A program made the translations under genes and the position numbers. This document shows, piece by piece, positions 29,638-37,234 of a DNA stretch of 64,000 nt. Every line of letters starts with the position of its first letter. Position 1 is the stretch's first letter. This DNA is from Candidatus Poribacteria bacterium (GTDB lineage Bacteria; Poribacteria; WGA-4E; WGA-3G), in the NCBI GenBank assembly GCA_022825825.1, contig JAJDWA010000002.1:62001-126000 (forward strand). Reading direction: 5' to 3'. The notes beneath the pieces were generated by a model, which was not told where the DNA came from, ran no database searches, and was given only the letters and a program-made list of their open reading frames with translations.

Positions 29638-31125
29638 TTATTGCACATTATGGGGTTGACGTTTACCATTCACAGTAATACACCCACTCACATTATTGGA
29701 CTCCATGCATCTGCGTATCCGATACCGGGACTGGTAATTCGTAAAATATGGACAATCGCTCCCGCGTTGACAGTATAGCCATTTATGGTCGTCTGCCTGA
29801 CACTTATAATATTCCTGCTTGCAAGATTTCTTGGAACTGCCAGTGCAGGTGACAAGGGCGTGTTCAGATCGGTTGGTATTGTTGAGCCGAACATTACAAT
29901 CGGGGGCAGGACACAGGGAGGAATCAGTGCCCGTATTCCCCGTATTGCCGTCTCCGTTATTGCCATTCTGATCGTCTCCGTTGTTACCGTTCTGACCGTC
30001 GCCATTGTTGCCATTCTGATCGTCTCCATTGTTGCCATTCTGACTGCCGCTGCCGGTAGGATACTGGTGCGTATGATACTCACACGGGTAAAACCCCGTC
30101 ACAGTGCAAGTATTCCCGTTTTCATCCGTTTCGAAACAGCTTGCTTGGATAGTGTGATTGCTGGAAACACAGTGTTTGTATCCATGTAAACTGTTAGTAC
30201 TACCACAATATGACCAACTTGTATGGTTTGACGCGTCGCTTGCACAGGCCCAATACGGTTGTCCACAACTGTATATGAGCATGGATCCAAAGTACGCGGA
30301 GGAGCAATTTTTCTGTATATGGCTTTCACCGTTACATCGGTACTCATTGCATCCCTCACAGAGCGAATGCAACGCCTTCGCAGCAGTATCGCACTCTCGA
30401 TATCCATCACATCCCTCGCGCGAACACGTGACTTTAGCATGTGCTTCTTTGCCACCTATAGCTTCTTTTGTATTTCCTTCTATATTACAAGAAGAACAGT
30501 AATATCTGACATCCACCGTGTGTGTGCCCGATGTACCCACTGCTGACCGGGTCGTACTTCTAGTGCTATCCGTAATCCATGTCCCCGACGTACTATACGA
30601 TCCCTGTAGCGCAACCGGCAACGAGATAGAAACACCATTAGAGACACTCACTTGCCAAACGTAGGGCGTCAGTTTTACAGTGCCGTTCGCGCTCCAATCA
30701 AAACTTGTCTCTTCGCTGTCCTCTGGTATATCCTTCATAATGAAAGTTGCTACGAAACTACCTAGACTACTTTGCCACGAACCGTTGGGATTTGTGGAGC
30801 CGACTTCATCAGTCCCATCTTCCCAGATTGAGTGGTCGTTTCCAAGTATAGTGACTGGTTTAAGTGTTCCTTCACCTATACCCAGTCCCCTTGCCCCCGC
30901 AGCAATGAATACATGTAACCTTTTTCCATTTGGCCACTGCTCATCCCCTGTGATGATTTCTATCTTTTTCAAAGGCGAATCGGATCCGCTTGTACCTCCT
31001 ATCCAAGGCGGTGCAGTTTTTGAGGCGAATTTGATTTCTCCCGATACCATTGTTCCGAAAACAAACATGAGCAGCACGCTCATTGCAAATGTGCGTTTTT
31101 CTTTCAATAGATTTATCAATTTCAT
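29638..31125 (-). CDS. secreted cysteine-rich protein with GNNGDxQN repeats
   Basis: The 495-residue protein has a signal peptide (FAMSVLLMFVFGTMVSG). A beta-rich domain at 30-210 has few cysteines. A Cys/His-rich domain from 215 contains many spaced Cys pairs (YYCSSC, CSREGCDGYRECD, CEGCNEYRC). A hydrophilic tandem QNGNNGDD/G linker of about four 8-residue units follows, then a second Cys-rich segment (CPAPDCNVRL, CQRGSDCPYF). The Cys pairs could bind metal or form disulfides outside the cell. I know no named family. It is the last gene of a three-gene operon and has GGAGAA before its ATG. Confidence 0.75.
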   Translation of the reverse strand: MKLINLLKEKRTFAMSVLLMFVFGTMVSGEIKFASKTAPPWIGGTSGSDSPLKKIEIITGDEQWPNGKRLHVFIAAGARGLGIGEGTLKPVTILGNDHSIWEDGTDEVGSTNPNGSWQSSLGSFVATFIMKDIPEDSEETSFDWSANGTVKLTPYVWQVSVSNGVSISLPVALQGSYSTSGTWITDSTRSTTRSAVGTSGTHTVDVRYYCSSCNIEGNTKEAIGGKEAHAKVTCSREGCDGYRECDTAAKALHSLCEGCNEYRCNGESHIQKNCSSAYFGSMLIYSCGQPYWACASDASNHTSWSYCGSTNSLHGYKHCVSSNHTIQASCFETDENGNTCTVTGFYPCEYHTHQYPTGSGSQNGNNGDDQNGNNGDGQNGNNGDDQNGNNGDGNTGNTGTDSSLCPAPDCNVRLNNTNRSEHALVTCTGSSKKSCKQEYYKCQADDHKWLYCQRGSDCPYFTNYQSRYRIRRCMESNNVSGCITVNGKRQPHNVQ

Positions 31126-31152
31126 AACAGTTCTCCTTTGTATTTAACAGTA

Positions 31153-32022
31153 TTAGTATCTTCTTAATAAATACTCTATTCCAAGTTGTCTAAAAAATCC
31201 CGCTTTCAATTGGGCAATGGTTTCATGAGCACGGTTTACCTGCGTTTCAATATCGTTTCCTGCACATGAAATGCCAAAGGTAACGGGAAGGGGACCGGCG
31301 TATGTGCGTTCCATCCGTTTCATTCGTGCCCTAATGCTGTTAAGTTCGGGCGAAGGATCAAGCAGATTACGCCGCCGAGCGAGTTGTTTGTATTCCTCGT
31401 ATATTTCCGGCGGTGGTCTGAACTCCATTGTCCAAGCAACAGAGATAAAGGGCTCACCTGTTTTGTGAAGAATGGGATAACCGCTTTCATCAAACAGTAA
31501 TGAACCGTCTGATCTGCGTCTATAATAATACCCGTCGGGTTCTGTGATTTCGCGCCGTTCCAACTTTGCAATTGCTTCGGCAAGTTCGTCCGGTGAAAGC
31601 GTTCCCCATTCGATATCAATACCGTCAACGTTTATTGTCCTTAACAGGATCGGTTTCTTCAGTATAGGGTTTTCTATTTCGACGAGTAAGGGAAGGTGTG
31701 TCGCGGGGCTCACAGGGACAGGGACCGGTGTTGAAACATCCTGTGTTTTTATAGGTGCGGTTCTATGCCAATGATCATCGTGCCAATGCCCTGTTTCGTG
31801 CGTTTCACCGGGTGGTGGCGGCCTGTTCGTTCCATCAGCCTCTTGTGCTTTCTGTGCAGCCAGCTTATCCTGAACATCTTGTAGAGTTTCCTCTGATGGC
31901 GGGTTAAACACGGTTTTCGGTTCCGTATCAGTGTTCAACTGTATAAATAAAACTACACCAATACCTCCAAAAATAACCACAACAAAAAGCATCCAGTGCC
32001 AGTTGTTCTTCAAAAATAACAT
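31153..32022 (-). CDS. membrane-anchored protein with His-rich linker
   Basis: This 289-residue protein has one N-terminal TM helix (WMLFVVVIFGGIGVVLFIQL). A proline/acid-rich linker contains the His/Trp cluster HETGHWHDDHWHR at about 74-86. A folded C-terminal part includes GTLSPDELAEAIAKLERRE and the repeat-like phrase DGYYYRRRSDGSLLFDESGYPILHKTGEPF. The His cluster could bind metal. Similar proteins are, to my memory, frequent in poribacterial genomes, but no function is known. GGAGT lies before the ATG. The gaps of 29 and 27 nt to its neighbours place it in the middle of an operon. Confidence 0.7.
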   Translation of the reverse strand: MLFLKNNWHWMLFVVVIFGGIGVVLFIQLNTDTEPKTVFNPPSEETLQDVQDKLAAQKAQEADGTNRPPPPGETHETGHWHDDHWHRTAPIKTQDVSTPVPVPVSPATHLPLLVEIENPILKKPILLRTINVDGIDIEWGTLSPDELAEAIAKLERREITEPDGYYYRRRSDGSLLFDESGYPILHKTGEPFISVAWTMEFRPPPEIYEEYKQLARRRNLLDPSPELNSIRARMKRMERTYAGPLPVTFGISCAGNDIETQVNRAHETIAQLKAGFFRQLGIEYLLRRY

Positions 32023-32051
32023 GTTACAACTCCTTATTTTTTAGTTATTCC

Positions 32052-32291
32052 TTATTCCGTTGTGTCCAACGGGCAAGGGGTTCTTGGATTCGGACAAATT
32101 AGGTATGGGGTGGGGTTCTTCTTGTTTGGGCTACATTCCCAATTTATCCGATGTTCACAGTCTAATATTTCTCTCGGTGTTGCCAAAGACGTATCTAACC
32201 CCAAAAGCATTGATACGCCAACAATACTGATAATAACGATAACGGACAGAATAAACGCTGACCGGTATCTACGGATGACGCGCAAGGTCAT
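32052..32291 (-). CDS. 79-residue small membrane or secreted protein
   Basis: The small product has a basic N-terminus, a hydrophobic helix (FILSVIVIISIVGVSMLLGL), and a short exported tail with four Cys (ILDCEHRINWECSP, LICPNPRTPCPLD). AGGAGG lies 7 nt before the ATG, which is strong support for translation. It is the first gene after the structured leader at 32292-32451. No family was recognised. Confidence 0.65.
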   Translation of the reverse strand: MTLRVIRRYRSAFILSVIVIISIVGVSMLLGLDTSLATPREILDCEHRINWECSPNKKNPTPYLICPNPRTPCPLDTTE

Positions 32292-32451
32292 AACAGACCT
32301 CCTCTTGTTTCTTATGGCTTCCTTTATCAGTTGCTTTAGCGGCAGATTTATCCGTGCCTTAAAAAAATACGGGCATCCCTGCCAACTAAAGCTAATTACC
32401 TAATATATGTTAGATAAAGGATACCCATGTTGGTAATTAGGTTTAGTTGTA
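32292..32451 (-). ncRNA. structured 5' leader with two mutually exclusive helices (riboswitch-like)
   Basis: The 160-nt leader between the promoter and the 79-residue gene has three pairing segments. Segment A (32432-32448) pairs with B (32384-32400) over 17 bp with one mismatch. The B-proximal part (32379-32392) pairs with C (32333-32345) by GCTTTAG/CTAAAGC and GGCAG/CTGCC. A:B and B:C cannot form together. A and B end in AACTAAA/TTTAGTT. This is the logic of a regulatory leader. CCGT/ACGG may form inside the B:C loop. I could not match it to a known riboswitch class. Confidence 0.5.
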
Positions 32452-32457
32452 AAAACT

Positions 32458-32486
32458 ATTATACAGCATAAACAACAGAAAGTCAA
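32458..32486 (-). promoter_or_regulatory. sigma-70 promoter for the structured-leader operon
   Basis: On the minus strand TTGACT (32481-32486), 17 bp, TATAAT (32458-32463). Predicted transcription start is near 32451, giving a leader of about 160 nt before the ATG at 32291. Confidence 0.8.
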
Positions 32487-32544
32487 ATTAAATTTGGGGA
32501 AAAAATTGAAATTAGGACATTTTTTATAATAGGAGGAACGCAAA

Positions 32545-32721
32545 TTGAGCAAAAAAAGGAAAATTGGACTTAAACGTTGTTATTTCGGTGTTTTTAACCC
32601 TATCTTCCCACACGCTATCGCTATGGGCCTTCTCCTTATCAAGAGGACTTTAAGAGGAAATGCGTCCATCCTATATAAGATAAGAAAATGGAATAGAGAC
32701 GTTTTTCTCGTTGATTTTTAG
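32545..32721 (+). CDS. possible 58-residue basic protein (TTG start)
   Basis: AGGAGG at 32531-32536 sits 8 nt before TTG at 32545, and 58 sense codons follow to TAG. The peptide is basic with one hydrophobic stretch (NPIFPHAIAMGLLLI). The good ribosome site is the only positive sign. A TATAAT abuts the ribosome site and so cannot be its promoter. It is unrelated to anything I know. Confidence 0.3.
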   Translation: MSKKRKIGLKRCYFGVFNPIFPHAIAMGLLLIKRTLRGNASILYKIRKWNRDVFLVDF

Positions 32722-32730
32722 TAACGTGTC

Positions 32731-35700
32731 TTAACGCTGTACAACCATTTTCCGAGTAGTTGAAAAACTGCCAGCATTAAGCGTATAAAAATAGATGCCA
32801 CTCGCGACTGGTTCCCCCATCAAATTTCGCCCATTCCAATGCGCGGTATGTTTTCCAGGGCGTTGAATACCGAGCATTTGATGCGAGACTAAACGACCAT
32901 TAGAATCGTAGATTGAGAGGGTGACCTGTGCATTTTTGGCAAGAGAATAGGGAATCCAAGTTTCAGGATTAAACGGATTAGGGAAGTTTTGGAAAAGGTC
33001 GTTTGAGAAGGGGACCGTAGAAACTGTTGGTTGATAAAGAATATTCTGTTGTTCTTCCTCTATAGCAAGTTTCAAAAGGTGTGTGTCAACGAGAAATATA
33101 CTGAGTTGGTATAAATCGGTAACATATAGTGCGGCGTTGATAACTGCAAGGTCAGTAGGTGATTGTAAGTGTGAATAGTGGGCACGGCGCCGCATCGTAC
33201 GCGAATCAATAATTTGAATACTATTACTATCAATTAAATAGAGATAGTTACCTTGAATTGCTGCAGCAATAGGCAGCTGCGTCTCAGTGTAGTTAGACAA
33301 CAGTGTAATCTGCTGTGGATTTGTCCCATCTATTTTAAGAACCCCATGTTGACTATCTAAAACATATACAAATTCATCAGCTAAGCACACATTTGTTGCT
33401 GCTCCCTCTGTGGCGAAATGTGCAATTGGACGCGGGAGAGCAGGTTCAGAAACATCTAAAATATGAATTCCCCCCTCAAGTGCAGCGATATAGGCGTGCG
33501 AAGTATTATAAGCAATTTTGTAGGCGCTCCCCGCAAACTCGCGTCGGTTGACAATTTGACTGCGCGCCGGATCGCGAATATCAACTATTACAAGAGACTT
33601 CGCGCACAGATATGCATAACCTTCAATTATCTCAATCGCCCAAACAGGATCTGTAGTCGGTATATGTGTGAGAGTTTCCTCTGTTTCCAAATCAATAATA
33701 TCCATGCCGATATCCGTACCTACGAAAGCATGTTGCTTTTGGATTTGAACACTTAGTGCACCTTGATCACTGGGAAAAGTGCGGATATTTTGTGTCATTT
33801 TTCCGTTGTAGGGATCAGTCAATTCAACGATTTTTAACCCGCCATTACCATTCGCTATGGCGATGGTAGTTTTATCACCGTCGATGCTCACATCAAGTCC
33901 ATAGGCAATTCCCTCCGCATTGTAGTGATTTTTCCATTTTGGCGTATCGGGTTTTGTCACATCAAGAGTTTGTATGCCTCCCTTACCATCTGCAACATAA
34001 GCATAGGTTGCCTTTTCTGCAGCCGAATACCGTAAAGCAACGTCTTGTGCGTTTCCAACAGTGGGATGCGATGAAATTAAATGCGGACTGTTTAGGCTGT
34101 TGACGTTGACAATATGAAGACCTGATTGCTGATCTGTCAGATAAAGCAGTCCTTCATAGAATTTTACCACTGAAGTTTGCCCTGGTGTATTGACTCGAGA
34201 AATCGGTTCTGGTGTTATAGGAAGGGCTATATTTAAAATGCGTAGATTGTTAGAAACAGTAAGTGCATATTTCCCAAGAATCTCAAAATTGAGGGCGAGT
34301 AATGGAATAGTGTCTTTAACGATAAACCCATCCAGCGGATCTGTATCTAAAATGTACAATCCTTGGGTGTTATCGCTTAAATACACGTTTCCTTCATCAT
34401 TTGTTGAAACTTTAAATGGCGTTCCTGCTGTTTTAAAAGTTCGGCGTGGATGCGGGTTTTCGTGCTTGAGTACATCTTCTTGTTTGAAGACCAAAAGCCC
34501 GCGTACTTTATCAAGTGCGTATAGGTTACCTTTTGCTAAATGTACATCGCGCGCATCTTGAAATCCACCCAATGTTTTTAAAATACGAGGCGATGTGAGC
34601 GGATTAACTTCAATCAGGTGCACCCCCGATTTTCCATCTGCAATATAGACAGTGTCCCCATCAACCGTAATGGCTTGTGCGTTACCCGGTGTCGCAATTC
34701 CACCTACCCGTATAGGTGACGGGGTTAATGAAAAAATTTCAAGTCCCCAATTACTTGCAGCAAAAGCATTCTCTTCTTGAATAACAATCTTGTGATAGTT
34801 ACTGGAAAGATGCACTTGAGTCATCGGTTCTAACTTTGCAGAAGGATTTGATGCGATTAAGGCAGTTCGCAAACGATGATCTAAACTGATTGGCTGTGAG
34901 TCACTATTTGGAAGGTAAGTAATTGAGTCAGGACGCAAAAGGGATGCAGGTAATTCTATATTCCATCTGGACGGTTTTGTAGAATCTGCAATGTCAATCT
35001 GAGTATCACCTGTCCCGGTTTTTGCAACATATCGGAATGTTTGAGGGTATTCGGAAGTAACAATTAATAGAATCTGTCCGTTTTTACTTAAATTGCCAAT
35101 TTCAATGTTGTTCGTATGGAATATATTTGCAGCGTTTTGATCTGATACAGATGGAATAGGTTTTATAACTACAACGTTAGTATTTGGTGCAAAATATGCA
35201 ATGTTGGCATAAAGGCTTGCTTGTGTGGTTGCTGTTAACGTAAGTTCAAGGTTTTCGGGTAGATTTTCAAAGAGAACGTATTGCATGCCCCAACTCTCAA
35301 TTGGAATATCGTCAGTGGTCATCGGATAACGGGTGATACGTGGTGTGTGTGCTGTAATTCTTCTATTTGCTAAGTTCAGGTAACTAAGATGTTTTCCTCG
35401 TCTGGGGTTATTTAACCAGTTTGCAATTCCCCAATTGAGAAACACGTCAACGAAATGTTTATTCTTTCCTAAAGTTGCATGAATAGCAGACAAACCGAGT
35501 GTATCTTCTGCGGCAAGCTGGCGAATAAAATCGATACCGCCATGGTTTTCATAGAGGTAAAGGAGCAGCATAAACGCTGCGCCATAATAGGTATCTGTAT
35601 TATTGGCAGTAGTGAGAGACATAGCAGGGTCTGCCAGGTAACCGTCAACAAACAACGTATGCACTGTTCCATAGATACCCCATTCTGTAAAGGAGGCGAT

Positions 35701-36450
35701 ACCTTCCTCTAACCAACGCTGATCGGATGTACCCCCATTTTGATACCAGTTAATAAGATGTGCAAATTCGTGCGTGAGACTACTATAAAAAGTGTGTTGA
35801 GAACGTTCTTTGAATTGATAAATATCCATATACAGCATATCACGGCGATTGCTGGTCGGATGTGTAGGATGCTGGTCGGTAGGGGAGAAATACCCGCCAT
35901 AATCCCTCCCTGAAGCGTTCATACCGACATCGTGGAATAATATTGTTATCCTATTGTCCCGATCTAAACCGGGTTTAAATTCCGAGCCGATCCAGTGATG
36001 TACTTTGGGATAAATATTGGTGTCAAACGTGTTAGCAATCGTAACTGCTTGCGCTTTGGTCAGCATATCCAAAACAGTGTTTTCGACGTAGATATAGCAG
36101 TGTGTTCCTACTGCCACGCAAGTTGCCTTGATAGACGCTTCAGGGATATGAATAAAAAAGCGGTCTATTTGCCCTAATTGAGCAGGTGCTGCAGGTGCTG
36201 ACAAAACATTTTCGGTGTTACCCAAGTTAAAACCTTGTATCGAATGTGAACGTTCAATTAATAACGGTGTGCCGCACTTCCAAGGATCGGCGTAAAGAAT
36301 AGGATTGAAACTACAGACCCATCCGAAAAGAACTGTAAAACCGATTATTGCAAAATTACTCGGCTTAAAGTTCCATGACAAAACTTTTCTAACCTTTTTA
36401 TGAACTATGTGCAGTAGCCTGCTGCGAGAAAAAAGAGATGACATATTCAT
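32731..36450 (-). CDS. secreted M30-like metalloprotease with LVIVD propeller repeats and FlgD/T9SS-like C-terminus
   Basis: This 1239-residue exported protein has an internal-start signal helix at about 33-52 (FAIIGFTVLFGWVCSF). The catalytic domain carries HEFAHLINWYQNGG and, 20 residues on, WLEEGIASFTE, the zinc HExxH...E arrangement of M30/hyicolysin-type peptidases. Residues about 560-1140 are a long series of LVIVD-type propeller repeats (VYIADGKSGVHLIEV, AYVADGKGGIQTLDV). The last 85 residues start PNPFNPETWIPYSLA and end SGIYFYTLNAGSFSTTRKMVV, a FlgD-like Ig domain of the kind used as a type A sorting domain by the type IX system. It probably acts at the cell surface or outside. Substrates are unknown. 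Confidence 0.85.
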   Translation of the reverse strand: MNMSSLFSRSRLLHIVHKKVRKVLSWNFKPSNFAIIGFTVLFGWVCSFNPILYADPWKCGTPLLIERSHSIQGFNLGNTENVLSAPAAPAQLGQIDRFFIHIPEASIKATCVAVGTHCYIYVENTVLDMLTKAQAVTIANTFDTNIYPKVHHWIGSEFKPGLDRDNRITILFHDVGMNASGRDYGGYFSPTDQHPTHPTSNRRDMLYMDIYQFKERSQHTFYSSLTHEFAHLINWYQNGGTSDQRWLEEGIASFTEWGIYGTVHTLFVDGYLADPAMSLTTANNTDTYYGAAFMLLLYLYENHGGIDFIRQLAAEDTLGLSAIHATLGKNKHFVDVFLNWGIANWLNNPRRGKHLSYLNLANRRITAHTPRITRYPMTTDDIPIESWGMQYVLFENLPENLELTLTATTQASLYANIAYFAPNTNVVVIKPIPSVSDQNAANIFHTNNIEIGNLSKNGQILLIVTSEYPQTFRYVAKTGTGDTQIDIADSTKPSRWNIELPASLLRPDSITYLPNSDSQPISLDHRLRTALIASNPSAKLEPMTQVHLSSNYHKIVIQEENAFAASNWGLEIFSLTPSPIRVGGIATPGNAQAITVDGDTVYIADGKSGVHLIEVNPLTSPRILKTLGGFQDARDVHLAKGNLYALDKVRGLLVFKQEDVLKHENPHPRRTFKTAGTPFKVSTNDEGNVYLSDNTQGLYILDTDPLDGFIVKDTIPLLALNFEILGKYALTVSNNLRILNIALPITPEPISRVNTPGQTSVVKFYEGLLYLTDQQSGLHIVNVNSLNSPHLISSHPTVGNAQDVALRYSAAEKATYAYVADGKGGIQTLDVTKPDTPKWKNHYNAEGIAYGLDVSIDGDKTTIAIANGNGGLKIVELTDPYNGKMTQNIRTFPSDQGALSVQIQKQHAFVGTDIGMDIIDLETEETLTHIPTTDPVWAIEIIEGYAYLCAKSLVIVDIRDPARSQIVNRREFAGSAYKIAYNTSHAYIAALEGGIHILDVSEPALPRPIAHFATEGAATNVCLADEFVYVLDSQHGVLKIDGTNPQQITLLSNYTETQLPIAAAIQGNYLYLIDSNSIQIIDSRTMRRRAHYSHLQSPTDLAVINAALYVTDLYQLSIFLVDTHLLKLAIEEEQQNILYQPTVSTVPFSNDLFQNFPNPFNPETWIPYSLAKNAQVTLSIYDSNGRLVSHQMLGIQRPGKHTAHWNGRNLMGEPVASGIYFYTLNAGSFSTTRKMVVQR

Positions 36451-36504
36451 TGTTCTTGTCTATAATTGAGTTTTGATTTTATAACCTAAGTTGCCACATA
36501 GTAG

Positions 36505-36551
36505 CACAAACTTTCCAGTTTGTGTCGAATGGGCGCAAACTAAAAGTTTGC
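36505..36551. repeat. paired hairpins of the AACTTTCCAGTTT family
   Basis: CACAAACTttccAGTTTGTG (36505-36524) is a perfect 8-bp stem, followed by GCAAACTaaaAGTTTGC (36535-36551). A related hairpin, ACAAACTggaaAGTTTGT, is at 49215-49232. These are dispersed intergenic repeats. Confidence 0.6.
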
Positions 36552-36650
36552 GGTACGAAATTTTGCTCGGATTTTTACATTTCATTGTTAGTTTGTGTCA
36601 GTCTAAAAAATATTCAAATTTTGTGGAGCGTTGTTTACTCATAGAAAATT

Positions 36651-37070
36651 ATGAAACCTTTTGAATACATAGAGCATACTGCGGATGCGGGGATGCGTGT
36701 TAGAGGAAATACATTAAAATCGCTCTTTAACCATGCAGCGCAAGGGTTATTTGAGATGATAGCTGTTGTGGATACAATTGATGAAACTACTTCAATTGAC
36801 GTTGACATTGTGGCTGAATCTGTTGAAATGTTATTTGTTAAGTGGTTAGATGAATTAATCTTCAGACACGAAACAGATGAGATCTTCTTCAAACGGTCAA
36901 ATGTTCAAAGCATAAATACTGAAGAATTATCTGCTCAGGTGTTCGGTGAACCTACAAATTTCGAAAAACATGTTGTATATACAGAAATTAAAGCTGTAAC
37001 CTACCATCAATTATATGTAATTAAAAAACCCAACGGTATTTGGGAAGCTCAGGTTATTTTTGATTTGTGA
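36651..37070 (+). CDS. archease
   Basis: Archease helps the RNA ligase RtcB to guanylylate and recycle. The 139-residue protein opens with FEYIEHTADAGMRV, the strongly conserved His-Thr-Ala-Asp block with the metal-binding Asp. SVEMLFVKWLDELIF holds the second conserved acidic site. It ends in VIFDL, close to the usual DxxLxxxVVFDV tail. Length is typical. RtcB is not in the window. The gene is alone on the plus strand between minus-strand genes. Confidence 0.9.
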   Translation: MKPFEYIEHTADAGMRVRGNTLKSLFNHAAQGLFEMIAVVDTIDETTSIDVDIVAESVEMLFVKWLDELIFRHETDEIFFKRSNVQSINTEELSAQVFGEPTNFEKHVVYTEIKAVTYHQLYVIKKPNGIWEAQVIFDL

Positions 37071-37105
37071 TAAATCACGCAAACAGTAATTAACACGATT
37101 GTTTT

Positions 37106-37231
37106 ATACCAAATTAACCTAATCTGTAGCGCGAGGTCCCCGAGGAATGCCTAAATGGCATTCATATCGTTGATTTGGTGCCTCGCAATATTGACGGACT
37201 CAAGAAACGCTTAATCAAGTTAATTTGGTAT
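37106..37231. mobile_element. MITE-like element with 13-bp terminal inverted repeats
   Basis: ATACCAAATTAAC and GTTAATTTGGTAT bound a 126-bp segment with no coding capacity. Inside, GAATGCCtaaatGGCATTC and GCGAGG/CCTCGC form nested stems. The inner stem matches the repeat near 20056. It lies just after archease and ends 4 bp before the stop of the CRTAC1-like gene. No transposase is present. Confidence 0.7.
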
Positions 37232-37234
37232 TAC

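Noticed and set aside
29785..30546. Plus-strand and second minus-strand frames across the GNNGD repeat
   Set aside because: The tandem repeat is open in several frames; only the 29638-31125 frame has a signal peptide and ribosome site.
32506..32530. TTGAAA/TATAAT promoter before the small frame at 32545
   Set aside because: Spacing is 13 bp and the ribosome site would lie upstream of the transcript start.
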